Notes under the pieces: model-generated
Database searches by the model: none
Seen by the model: the letters and a program-made list of their open reading frames with translations, nothing else
Told to the model about the DNA's origin: nothing
Part shown: positions 11,569-22,079 of the stretch, piece by piece
How the letters are laid out: each line of letters opens with the position of its first letter
Numbering within the stretch: the stretch's first letter is position 1
Source of the DNA: Cryptomeria japonica
Taxonomy: Eukaryota > Streptophyta > Pinopsida > Cupressales > Cupressaceae
NCBI RefSeq assembly: GCF_030272615.1
Contig: NC_081412.1
Location: forward strand, 687,514,583 to 687,574,582
Reading direction: 5' to 3'
Length of the DNA stretch: 60,000 nucleotides
Position numbers and translations under genes: made by a program

Positions 11569-11964
11569 CCTACATCTTAATTTTGATTTCTTATTTGTTA
11601 GATCTGAATAATTACAATTTGAACTTTAGAATTCCATTTCCAAGTTTGATCTTTTTACAAAATTTAAAGGTTAATTGCATAAAAATCCTAATTTTCCATT
11701 TTGAGGAAATTAAGCTTGTGAAGTATAGAATTTTGGTTGCTTGTTTCAGATCTGATTTCTATTTCAAAATTACAATTCAAATCTATCTTTTCATTCTAAA
11801 AATTAAGTGGTTAAATGGTAAAACCCTGATTTTTAAGAATCTCTTATTTCAACCTTTGACTGCTAATTTGACCTATCTAGACATCTCCAAATTAACTGTT
11901 TTTTGGGATTCTGCAATAAAATCATAAATTCTATCATCCCTTAAAATTTTGAAAAAAGTTGGTT

Positions 11965-11991
11965 GGACCGTGTTGAACTTGCACACGGTCC
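11965..11991 (+). other. Hairpin copy 2 (leader of B)
   Basis: Perfect 9-bp stem GGACCGTGT / ACACGGTCC with loop TGAACTTGC. The loop differs from the LTR loop and is nearly its reverse complement (7 of 9). Confidence 0.88.
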
Positions 11992-12577
11992 CTAGCTTTT
12001 TCCCCAAAATTTTGAGAGTCAAAATTGACTATATTTTTCTGCTTAAATCCAGGAAATTGGCTTATTTTATCAATTTTTAAACCTCCTAAGGTCGAAAACA
12101 AATTCAAAATTGCATTATTGATTTTCTTGCTATTTATGAAAAATCTAGATTTGAAATTGAATTTGTGCAAAACTTGGATCTTACTTCAATTTTCAGATTT
12201 ATCAGACTTGTCTTCTTACTACAAAAATTCAAAATTTCAATTTCCCTCCTATTCCCAAAATTCAAAATTTCAAAATGCAGTGGTTAGGTCCTAAAACCCT
12301 AATTTTCAAATTTAATTGGATTTTGTGCAAATTTCAATCAATCTCAACCAATTTCAGTCTTCTAAATATTATTTAAGGTGGCCTTATTCATTAGGTTTGA
12401 CCTTTTTCAAAATTACAATTCAATTACTTATCTTTTTCAAAACCCTAATAGGGTATTATTTCGACATTCAAACCTTAATTTCACCTATCTAGAGATCATA
12501 AAATCAATCAATTTTTTGGGGTTATCTCTCAAATCATCGTATCTATTATCCCTAAAAAAATTCAAAAAAGTTGGGAG

Positions 12578-12604
12578 GACCGTGTGTAACTTGCATACCA
12601 TCCC
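12578..12604 (+). other. Hairpin copy 3 (leader of B), degraded
   Basis: GGACCGTGT and ATACCATCC around loop GTAACTTGC. Six or seven of nine stem pairs remain. Confidence 0.7.
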
Positions 12605-12721
12605 TGGCTTTTTTCCCGAAATTTTGAGAGACTATTATGATTGTATTCATTTGCTTAAATCCAAAAAATTGGCTGATTTTTGTCAAATTTTGAGCCTTGA
12701 AAATTTCAAAAAAAGTGGGAA

Positions 12722-12748
12722 GGACCAAGTGCACTTTCAACTTGGTCC
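12722..12748 (+). other. Hairpin copy 4 (leader of B), compensatory changes
   Basis: Perfect 9-bp stem GGACCAAGT / ACTTGGTCC with loop GCACTTTCA. Two stem pairs differ from the LTR copy on both sides, so pairing is kept. Confidence 0.9.
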
Positions 12749-13283
12749 ATGGCTTTTTTCCCAAAATTTCAGGAGACTGTTATGATTGTATTTAATTGCT
12801 TAAATCCAGAAAATTGGCCGATTTTGTCGAATTTTGATCCCCTAAAATAAAAAACAATCTCCACTTTCAACATTTCAATTTTCAAGATGTAGTTTAAAAT
12901 TAAGAACAACCCTAATTTTAAATTTCAAAATTTCAATTTTTAAATTTAAGAGGTTTTTCAATAGGCCCTAATTTTAATCTCTTTTGGATAATTTTAAATT
13001 TTAAATTAAGAGGTTACTTTTTTTAACATAAAGCTAATTTTGAAATTTCATTTTCCTAAGAGGTTGCATTATTATTATTTTAATCAATTTGTTCATTTAA
13101 TTGAATAATCATTTTTCCTAGAATTTTGAATTATTCAATTATTTTGCAAGTTTCAAATTTCAAATTATTCAAAATTCCAATTTCAAATCTACAATTCAAA
13201 TTCCATTTTCCCTCCTTTATTCAATTTTCTATGCATGTATCGAGTGAATATTATTATGGTTAAATGACATATGAGTTTCTTGT

Positions 13284-14518
13284 TTGATCATAAGTGTGCA
13301 TATGGAGTTCTTATCTTATTTTGCTAATTCAATTTCAAGTTACATTAAAGATATTCATGATGTTCCCTTTCATGCATATGATGATAATTTAGTTCTCCCT
13401 TTTATTCGTACCTATGATTTACCCTCTCCCAAAATTGATCTCATTAATGAGAGAACATTGGTGCAAAAAGGGAATATGGACACTTCTTTCAAAGATCTCC
13501 CTCCTAAAGATGAATCTTTGGAGAATTTTGTTCCTTCTTTTCCTAAAATGTACCTCCCTCGTTAGTATTATTTGGTGCAAGAGGATGATATTATGGCTAC
13601 TTATCCTAGGGATACCATACCTTCTTTTCATGATCTTCCCTCTAAAGATGAAGCATTAATTACATATGATAGTCATTTTTCTAATGAGTGTCTTGAACAT
13701 AAAGATATCTTAGAACAAGAGGATGATATTATTTCTCATCATAATGCTTTCTCTCCAAAAAATCAAGAGCCTAACAAAAATTAAATCAATTCCATTCATG
13801 TTCCTAGGAAACCAAAAATTATTCTTGATTATCATGTTGTGCCTTACACATATACTAATGAGATAGTTGATGAGAACATAAGTGAATCATCATATTCTTT
13901 CTTAGTTCCTACAATCCTCTCTTCAATTCACTCAAATACACCATCTCCTACCAAAGAAGTTCCTAAAGAAGAACTCTTAGAGGATAATTGGGGGTCCTTC
14001 GATTCCACTCCTATATTTTCTAGAAAGTCCAAGATGCCTGAATTTCATATTCCAAAATTTTCTCTTAATACAAATCTTGAAATTGATTGGGCCTCTTTAA
14101 ACTTCAATCCAATTCCCCCTAAGAGTGAACCCTCTTTTGAACATACACATGGATGCAATGGACAAATGCTTGAATGTGAGTGACAAAGTCATGAGAAATT
14201 ACACTTTCCTTTGTCAACATCTTCTTCTCCATTGTCTTGTAAATCCACACCTTCTCATTCTAATTTTGAGTTACAACAAGAAAATGTGTTGACAAATCTT
14301 CTAAATTACAAATTAATATATCCTCTTTGCCTAAACTAAGAAGAAAACATAAACAACATTCTCAAAATTCTTCTTTTTATAAATATCATCAAACCCATGG
14401 GCATTCTACTAATGAGTGTCAAGCTTTGAAAACACAAATACAACATTACATTGACTCAGACATGTTAAAAATAACATTTGACAATGAATGGCATATTCAT
14501 CATAATCATTTAAAATAG
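13284..14518 (+). pseudogene. Broken gag-like frame of element B
   Basis: One frame runs 13284-14183 with stops at 13563 (TAG), 13782 (TAA) and 14181 (TGA). It then shifts to the frame at 14327-14518. The first part is acidic and Ser/Pro-rich with repeated phrases (FKDLPPKDESL, FHDLPSKDEAL). The last part holds FYKYHQTHGHSTNECQALK and TQIQHYID, which resembles the zinc-finger-like C-terminal motif of plant Ty3/gypsy gag (usually C-x-x-H-x3-GH-x-T-x-x-C-x-x-LK), with the first cysteine replaced by tyrosine. No protease, RT or integrase follows, so B must have relied on proteins from other elements. The start codon is uncertain. Confidence 0.7.
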
Positions 14519-14619
14519 CATTCATGTTCCTATTATGTTTCTCCTCACTACGTGACATATTTATCCTACCTATTGGGGGCTCCTTGTCATTCAATGTGGT
14601 ACAATTTCAGGTGCAATCA

Positions 14620-15240
14620 TACTTAGTAAGCAATGCAATAGTCTATTTATTCTTGCCTCTATGCTTGGGGGGAAATAATATTCCTTTTCCTCTTTCTAAG
14701 GTTTCACTATTTTCTTTATGGAGTACATTATTCATAAAATTGATGTCCTTTCTTGCATGGAGTATTCTTTCATGTGAGCACATGTTTGTTCTGTGAGTGG
14801 GATCTTCTCCTTGCTTTAAACGGTACATCTATTATGAATAATATCTCCTCAGAGAAATTTTGTGAATCTTATTCTTTCTCTCTCTTTGCACATTACCTCT
14901 TCTATAGTGTTATTCATAACTTGATGTCCTTTCTTGAATGGAGTTATCCTTCATGCAAGCATATGTCTATTCCTTGGTTAGGATGTATTCCTTGCTTGAA
15001 ACGATATGTCTCTTATGAGTAATCTCTCTATAAGTTGTTTAATTCTTCTCATTGTCATACACTTGGGGGGAAATGATCTCTCTCCCTCCCTCTGTCTCTA
15101 AGGATCCACTCTTTCCTATGTTGTGGATGGTGTGAGTTTTATTACTTGATGCCATTCCTTGTGTGGAATTGTTGTTGTTCACTCAAGGGTTCTCTCTTAT
15201 ACAAGAGATGTAAGTCATTAACTATAATCTATTTCACACT
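14620..15240 (+). repeat. Degenerate tandem repeat, about 200 bp, with G-rich tracts
   Basis: Three imperfect units share CTTGGGGGGAAAT (about 14668 and 15063), a TTGATGTCCTTTCTTG or TTGATGCCATTCCTTG phrase and a following CATG(T/C)GAGCAC-like stretch. The G-rich tracts look like polypurine tracts. No protein is supported. Confidence 0.55.
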
Positions 15241-15687
15241 TGGTAATGTACATCTATAATAAATTCACCCATCCCCATTGGGATAAAAGTGAGTCATCCT
15301 TCATCAAGAATCCCTTTTACTTAGCAATAGGAGGAAGGATTGAATTTTGGCTCTCTTCTTTGGTTTATTCTAGAAGATGTTATATTTGTCTAAGACAAAT
15401 CCTCTTGGAGGTAGATGTCTTTTGAGAAAAGATATCTTCTCCTCTGAGGATCTCCTTTACACTTACAACAAGATATCTCTTTTCAACTATCTTATCCTTT
15501 CTTGAAGAGTATTCCCTCTCTTGCATAGATCTATGACATTGTTGCATAATGGATATCTTCTTTGTGTCGAAGGTAGGTATCCTTGTTCTACTTTCCTTAA
15601 GATACCAACATTAAACTATGTTGACATCTTAAGGGGGGGGGCACCCACACTGCTCCTTTTATATTTCTCTCACGTATTATATCTCTT

Positions 15688-15960
15688 ATACAATGGGTCA
15701 TTCTCGGAACCAGAGCACAACCTCTTAGAGAGAGATTTCATCATTTTTCTTTTATATAGTGGATCATTCTCGGAACTAGAGCACAACTTCTTAGAGCGAG
15801 ATGTCGTCACTTTTATCTTATATAGTGGGTCATTCTCAGAACTAGAGCACAACCTCTTAGAGAAAAATGTTGCCACTTTCCTCTTATACAGTGGGTCATT
15901 CTTGGAACAAGAGGGCAGCCTCTTAGAGCGAGATGTCACCACTTTCTTGACATTTGTACT
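15688..15960 (+). repeat. 72-bp tandem repeat, about four copies, in frame
   Basis: Units contain GGGTCATTCTCGGAAC, AGAGCACAACCTCTTAGAG and GAGATGT. The period is a multiple of three, so the open frame 15521-15982 codes four 24-residue repeats with the core YSGSFSELEHNLLERD. Whether this is ever translated is unknown. It lies just before the polypurine tract, as tandem arrays often do in plant gypsy elements. Confidence 0.85.
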
Positions 15961-15982
15961 ATACATCTTATATAGGTTGTAG

Positions 15983-16621
15983 CATACTCGGGCATAGACT
16001 CCTATGAGGTGCTTCAAACCTCACTTGCACACACACGCATGAGGTTGAGTGGAGCTAACGACGTTCTCACCTTCCTCCCTTACATGGATCACCTAGACAA
16101 AATCTGGGGGCTAGTTTTCCATGTCTTCTTTTCTCCATGGATCACCTAATTCTAGGGGCGAGATGTCCATGGTTCCTTTGGTTCGCCTTTCTTCTCATGA
16201 ATCACCAAAGTGTGTATTCATGTCCTCTCTCTCCTTCCTCTCATTAGCTCATAGTTTTACTATTGATGGCTCATGGATGATGTCAGGTTTTCTCTTTTAT
16301 GTGATAACTGGTGTTTATGTGATGGCATTTTTCTTTGTGTTTCAATTAGTTGTTTGAGACATTTGTATCAAGGTCTCTTCAACTAGTTGATTTATGTTGT
16401 CATGTGTCTTTTGTGCTTGGTCTTGTCTTTGTTTGTCTTGTTCTTTTTGTTTTGTGTGGTCTTGCATATGATCGAGTGAGTCAAGATCCTAAGATTGGGG
16501 GTTTTGTTCCTTAAGATTAGTGATGTCTTATACTCCTTGTGGTATTGCTCTATATCTCTCATCTTTATCTCTCTCTTTCTTCTACTTTACCATTAGTATT
16601 GACGTAAGCCATACTCCCGCT
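15983..16621 (+). other. 3' non-coding end of element B
   Basis: Pyrimidine-rich sequence without a supported gene. It contains TTTTGTGTGGTCTTG-like text and leads into the polypurine tract. Confidence 0.5.
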
Positions 16622-16636
16622 AAAGTGGGGGCTAAA
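16622..16636 (+). promoter_or_regulatory. Polypurine tract of element B
   Basis: AAAGTGGGGGCTAAA lies directly before TGTAATGTCAT, the 3' LTR start. This is the usual plus-strand priming site. Confidence 0.8.
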
Positions 16637-17842
16637 TGTAATGTCATAAAATTGCAACCCTTGCAATTTTGACTGCATTTTAGGCCCTCACCTTTGCAAC
16701 TGCATTCCCCTACTCAATTGGGACCCCTTTCTGGATTATTCTTTCAAATCTTCTCTTGTTCCAACCCCTGCATCACCTTGAGATCCTATCCAGGCCCCAA
16801 AATAGGGGAGGATAGGGGTGTGGCACCCTTGTCCTCCCTCTTAGCGTAGCCCTAAGATGGGTCCATCTGACCCTTGGACCTAATTTGCTTCTCGGGAACT
16901 TAAATTCTCCTATGTCGGCCTTCATCGAGATGAAAATTAATCCTCTGAGGCAACTATAAAAGGGGATTTAGTCCTCTCATTTGCATAAGTAAGCATAAGA
17001 TAAAATATACAAGTATAAGGAGAATAAGAAAAATTCAAGCAAAAGGTCTTCGTTATCATCAAGCATTCAAGTGTTCAAGCATCCATCAAGTCTTCTTCTT
17101 CACGTGTCTTCTTCATTCATTTGTTGGAGCAACATTACAACATTCATTTGAAAGCATGTGTGTGTGTTATGGTTTTGTCATGTTACATGCCATTTCATGC
17201 AGCACTTGTGATTACATTCAAGAAGCAAATCAATCATCATCAACAAATTGCAGATCTACAAGGTATAAATTTTCATCATTTACATTTAAGCATTTGCAAT
17301 TACTTTCTTTCAAGGTTGATTCCTCAACTGGGGTTTAACTAAGGCAAAATCCTATCCACAACCCTTCTTCCCTTCTTTTTTGTGTGTAGGTTGCAGGTGC
17401 ACAACTGTAATTGCATGTTTGGGATTCATTTGCAGAGACGAAAAAACCCTTTTCGGTTCACAAATTTTTTAGAGGACCGTGTGCACTTTCAACACGGTCC
17501 CGATGACTTTTCTCCAAATTTGTAGGGTAGATCCGTATCAGTCTAAATATCTTAGATCCAAAGTTACAACGCGATCCTAACCGATAGCTCCTCATTTCAC
17601 CCATTTTATCTCTCTTTTCTACATAGTCAACAAGTCAACTCTTCTACTTACAAAAGAGGATAAATTGAATTGCATCCTTGCAATTCAAATAGTATTCAGA
17701 TCCTTATTCACTCTAGGGTTTGGATCTAGTGAATTCAACCCCTCTTTTGAATGTAAAGTATCTCCCAAGTGAAAATCATCCTAGTGATTTCCTTTCTCTC
17801 TCCTAGGTGGGGAATCACTAGGGTTCAATTTTCCACTTTACA
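16637..17842 (+). repeat. 3' LTR of element B
   Basis: Starts TGTAATGTCATAAAATTGC and ends CCACTTTACA, about 1206 bp, with TATAAAAGG at 16955. It lacks two of the three GC-rich units of the 5' LTR and carries the hairpin with a perfect stem. Confidence 0.9.
17474..17500 (+). other. Hairpin copy 5 (3' LTR of B)
   Basis: Perfect 9-bp stem GGACCGTGT / ACACGGTCC, loop GCACTTTCA. Confidence 0.9.
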
Positions 17843-17889
17843 GCTCCTATAGATGACTTTGATTGTTCTCATGGTGATCACAATTCTAG
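17843..17889 (-). repeat. Continuation and likely outer end of the LTR of element C
   Basis: After the TSD-like GCTCC the host sequence continues to GATCACA (17876-17882), read on the minus strand as TGTGATC, a plausible LTR start. Seven bases separate it from the next LTR (G). Confidence 0.5.
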
Positions 17890-20100
17890 TGTAGACGCCT
17901 AAAATTAATTAAATTAATATTTGAATAACTTGAGCCTTTCCACATATTAATTCAATTAGTTGTGTTAGTCCTCTCCCTCTTAAAATTAATTAAATCTTAT
18001 TTAAAGAAATTTATCATCGCAACCTTATGATTAATTTATCAAAAAAAAATTATTCCCCATTCTTCTAAAATCATTTCAAATATCATTTATTTGTTCTAAA
18101 CTCTACTTAGTTAATTAATTTCAATTAACTAAGCTAATCACGTGATTCCTATAAATCACCTTTCTTAATCCTATCATCTAGCCTAACTAATTCCTCTCTA
18201 ATCATGCTTATCATTTCTTCAAATTTTATTTTCCTCCACTCATTCTCTCTCCTCATATCAAATCCTCCTAATTTTCCCACTTGCACTCTAATCTCTCATT
18301 AACCCACCTAATCAACCCCCTTAATAATTTGCACATCCCTAATCACCTTGATTAGGGATGGGTCAACTCTTTGCCATAAATGGCTTTTCCATCTCATCCT
18401 CCAACCTTAAGTGCTACCCAATTTGTGTAGGTCCTAGGGACAACTGAGAGGGGGGGGGGGGGGGTGAATCAGTTGTCTAATAAATTCAAACCAAAATCTT
18501 ATTGACCAACTTATTGCTTAATACCGGTAAGACAGTTAATTGTGCCGGTAAACAATGTTAACAGGAAATGTTGTACCGGTAAGAATTAATGCATGAAACA
18601 TAAGCACAAAGTCAACCACAACACATGACACAAATATTTGTATGTGGAAACCCTGTGAGGGGAAAAACCACGGTGGGAAACCTTACCCACAATTAGATGA
18701 TACTACTGCAGATAGTAAGTGTACAAAGAGGGGTTTGCACATGCAGAAAGGCCAACAGCCTAGAGCTCATTGCTCAAACACAAATGGGAGTCACACTGAC
18801 TACAGTTGGATGGTTAAATCCAATGAGAATGTACTGCACAAAATAGCATCTTCATATGTTGGATTCAGTACCGGTGTAATGCTGATATGCTTTTCCAAAA
18901 ACCTAACTTCACTTTCAAATGATGTCTTCGTGTATATCTCTGCTTGATTTCGCATATATCCTTCCTTAAATCTTTTTCGCATTCCACACTTGATCTTACA
19001 AATAAGATCTTACATTTATACCATACCCTAAGACCAATTTTAGTAGGTCAGCTCTACAAGATATTACAATAAAACATTTTACAAATAATACAATATCTGA
19101 TGCAATAACCAATTGAACATGTCGGCTTAATGCATTTACAACAATAATAAATCATCTCCATAGCGTGTCATGCTGATCTGGAAAAGATAAACCTGCCAGT
19201 GTAACCCTAGATAACCTGGACCTATTTGCCGATAAAAGCAAATATGCAAATAAGAATATACCAATGATATTACTTCAAGGAAAAGTGTCCACATGATGTC
19301 TTCGACATTACCAAGTGTCTTCCATGTCATTGCAGGTACCGGTGAGCATTATATCCTGCCGGTTAACCATATACTGGTGATTGTTTGAGCATTTTACTAA
19401 TTACCGGTGAATGTTGTTGGATCTCCAAAGTAGGTGTGTTAGTAGGTGTTGACATCAATGACAAAACCATACCAAAATACCAACAATTTGATCCTTTTAA
19501 GGAAATTCAAATTCTTTGAATCTCTCCATGCCCCCTCTTTTGGAGGTATTTTTAATTCCTTTTTCCATTTATTCTTCCCACGCCTCTTCTTTTTTGAGAT
19601 TTTTAATTCCTCCCTCGTTTCCCCAAGGAATTTTATATTCCCATATGCCTTTATGACAAATCTCTTGGTTCTCCCACCTTGTCTTCTCAATCCTCTCCTC
19701 CACTTTATTTCAATCTCAACCCTTCATTCCAAATCAATCTTGGCCCTTCATTTTGGCCTCCTCCAGTCTATAAATTGGAGTCTCCTCTCCTCACAAATCA
19801 TCCACTTCCATCATATTCTTATGTTGTCCATTTGAGGATGAAAATCATCCATCACACCCTCATAATTCCAAAATATTATCCCATCTAAGCCATATCTATC
19901 TATCATTCAATCATCCAATCCAATCTTGTTGTGTAGTGGAGAGCAATCCACAATCCCTCATCCAAGGAGCAAATCAAGTGGAGCAACAAGGACGCCTCTA
20001 CTTCATTAAGCTTAATCAGAGGAAGAAGTGAATAACTAAGGTATAATGATTTAAATGTGTATTTGAATGCATTGTTTGTGTTTTATTTGGTTTATACACT
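17890..20100 (+). repeat. LTR G, split by a solo LTR, right end unresolved
   Basis: Starts TGTAGACGCCTAAAATTAATT at 17890. Its first bases resemble the starts of the E LTRs (TGTAGACACCTAAAAA), but the body differs. It carries a TATAAATT box at 19769-19776, a promoter-to-leader layout like the other LTRs, and a 1060-bp insertion at 18426-19485. No primer site or matching second LTR was found, so it may be a solo or truncated LTR. Confidence 0.6.
18426..19485 (-). mobile_element. Solo LTR of a Sirevirus-like Copia element
   Basis: Read on the minus strand it starts TGTTGGTATTTTGG and ends GGGACAACTGAG then GGACCTACA. It is flanked by a perfect TSD ATTTG (18421-18425 and 19486-19490). It shares blocks with the LTRs at 24787 and 30541: ATTGTAATATCTT, GAGCTCTAGG, CATGTGCA, a GGTTTTTCCC/GGGTTTCC block and scattered ACCGGT. 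No internal region remains, as after LTR-LTR recombination. The C-run (G16 on the plus strand near 18453) matches the C-run near the end of the other LTR. Confidence 0.9.
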
Positions 20101-21125
20101 AATCATTAGGCCCAAATTTTCCCCCTCTTTAAGGAGAACTTTGGTTACTTGAACTTGGGTGTTCTCACATGTGATCCAATTATTGAGCCTTTCATTTCAT
20201 CTCCTCCTATTGATATCACATCTACTATTGCTCCTAATGATGCTTTTGTTGCTATAATTTTGGCTTCTTGTGATCTAGTGCAACAAGATATCTATTATCT
20301 TCCAAATATAGTTCCTTGGGATGACTACTTGACAAATATTGCAAGTTTGTTTGTGGAGTCCTATATTGCAGATTTGGGAGACATAATTGATGATATTCAT
20401 CTTCTCTTTGATGGAGATGGTCCTTCTTCAATTGTTGTGAGGGATCACTTTGAACCTCCTGTTCATTCTCTACATGATCATTCTTTTGAGTTTGATGTGA
20501 TTATGGATACTTATTTACAAGATTTGGAGGAGGTCTCTTTATCTTTAGAGGAGACACTTGAGTCTTTGAATCTTTTTCTACATTCATCTTCACTAGACCC
20601 TAGATTGTCTTTTTCAACATAGTGACCTAGTACACCTGATTTGCAAGGGGCAACTTTTACCATCAACATGGGGACACTTGAGAAACTTTCAGAGACTCCA
20701 TACATCTTAAGTTTTCTTCCCACATCTTCCTTTTAGGATTGGGGAGACTTGATACATACACCTTTGGTTTTGTTTCTTCCTAAGAGGAGGAACGTTGTTT
20801 GAAGCTCGTGAAACAAATTCTCCATCCAATTTTGAGCATCACATTCTACATTGAAGGGGGTCTACTTGATCTCTCTTCTTCTCTCATATAGGGGGGAATT
20901 TTTCCTCACATGGGGTTTCATAGTTCTCATTCTTCATTCAGATATTTATATGTTTTCATATCTCTTTTGGGGAGACATTTTGTCCCACTTAGTTTTCTCC
21001 TTTTCTTTGTTTGTGAGAGATTGCATTACATTTGTTCATGGGTACCTAACATGGCTGAGTAGCTAGGACCCATCTTGCATTGTTATCTTTTGTGTACATC
21101 TCCCTAAGTTCCACTTAAGGAGGGG
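20100..21125 (+). pseudogene. 3' internal part of element H with an open frame
   Basis: The frame 20149-20622 lacks an ATG at its start and ends at TAG. It codes an acidic protein (CDPIIEPFISSPPIDI, VPWDDYLTNIASLFVESY, LGDIIDDIHLLFDGDG, LQDLEEVSLSLEETLESL). I recognise no domain. It lies upstream of a polypurine tract (TTAAGGAGGGG, 21115-21125) and LTR, so it is probably the 3' coding part of a gypsy-type element whose 5' end is gone. The rest (20623-21114) is non-coding. Confidence 0.5.
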
Positions 21126-21520
21126 TGTTGGTGTAATTAAGGTATTTTACCTTGGTTAATTCTCACCTAGGTCCTAGTTACATGTCACTTAAGCTTACTT
21201 AGGGTACTACATAGGAGTTGTTGGATCATCTCCACTTTAGGTGGCATTATCATTTCCACTTTATGTGGTATCTCCACCTTTAGTGCCTTTTCATATCCAC
21301 CTTTCGTGGTTGCACTTTTTCACCCTTCGTGGGTGATCCATGTTTATTTGTGTTATCATGTGATCACTTTTCTACTTTAGGTAGGATTATAGGTTGTCAC
21401 TTTTTGTCTCCTATCACACCTATTTTCTCACCTTGGCTATATAACAAGGGGGTCTCCTATGTAATATTCATTCATTGCGACCCGTTCATGGGTTCTCTAG
21501 GGTTCATCCTTTGGGTAAGG
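21126..21520 (+). repeat. LTR of element H, truncated
   Basis: Starts TGTTGGTGTAATTAAGG right after a polypurine tract and has TATATAA at 21438-21444. It includes short internal repeats (CCACTTTAGGTGG, CCACTTTATGTGG, CCACCTTTCGTGG). It passes into LINE sequence near 21510 without a clear CA end. Confidence 0.6.
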
Positions 21521-21542
21521 TGGTCAAGAGAGGTGAAGAGGT

Positions 21543-21958
21543 GTGGGCTAGGCTAGAGAAGGTGTGGATTAAGATCAATTTTGATGGGGTGTCAAGAGGT
21601 AACCCAAGTATTTCAGGTGTCGGGTGTGTTACTTGTGATGAAGGGAAGATCCTTTTCAAAGGTGCACAGAGGTTGCAAGATGCGACAAAATGAGGTTGAA
21701 GCATAGGGCGCTCTTTTAGTAGTGGAATTGGCCAACAACATGAATATTCCACGAGTGCATCTTGAATGTGACTCTCAAGTGGTGGTGGATGCAATTGTGA
21801 TAGGTGTTTCTCCGAGTTGGCGTATAAATAAATTTATTTCAATAATTTTCTCAAAATTGAGTGTTTTTCAAGATTTTTGTATCTCTCATATTAGGAGGGG
21901 GAGAATATGGTGGCGTATGTTTTATCCAATGTGGTGTGTGAATCGGATAGATGTGTGA
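21543..21958 (+). pseudogene. LINE RNase H domain, broken
   Basis: The frame holds WIKINFDGVSRGNPSISGVG (first catalytic Asp, typical plant LINE RNase H start). Past a stop and frame change comes VELANNMNIPRVHLECDSQV (Asp of the DS motif). At the end HIRRGENMVAYVLSN is visible in another frame, where the usual AD pair of this motif reads AY, so the last catalytic Asp is lost. The glutamate region before VVEL is damaged. The domain normally processes the RNA template of plant LINEs. This copy cannot be active. Confidence 0.8.
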
Positions 21959-22079
21959 TGAGAAGGTGGGGGATGATGACGACATTGTACAATGGTAGCC
22001 TTAATCGACCTGTACATTTATGTACTTGACGGTTAAAGAAATATGTGTGATGTGGACACCTAGTTCTCCTCCTGAGAGC

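Larger units (their letters stand above)
11569..13260 (+). other. Leader of element B with three repeated hairpin modules
   Basis: AT-rich, with no credible coding frame. A module of about 150 bp occurs three times (about 11941-12110, 12545-12700, 12705-12845). Each has a run of A's with AGTTGG or AGTGGG, a hairpin, CTTTTTTCCC and AAAATTT, then ATTTGCTTAAATCCA and AAATTGGC. The LTR copies carry the hairpin followed by a related TTTTCTCCAAATTT. Short open frames here are shadows of these repeats. Confidence 0.8.
10305..17842 (+). mobile_element. Element B: complete non-autonomous LTR element, 7.5 kb
   Basis: Two LTRs (10305-11550 and 16637-17842) enclose about 5.1 kb with primer site, hairpin-bearing leader, a broken gag-like frame, two tandem-repeat zones and a polypurine tract. 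Left flank GTTCC (10300-10304) and right flank GCTCC (17843-17847) are a 4-of-5 TSD. The left flank could also be read as the longer GTTCCTATAG against GCTCCTATAG, because the 5' LTR start appears mutated (TATAG for TGTAA). No RT or integrase is present. It is inserted in the LTR of element C. Confidence 0.88.

Noticed and set aside
11541-12785. Several short ORFs in the leader of B
   Set aside because: They are frames through AT-rich repeated hairpin modules, without domain or shared frame between modules.
20511-20723. Minus-strand ORF opposite the element H frame
   Set aside because: It is a shadow frame without similarity or start context.
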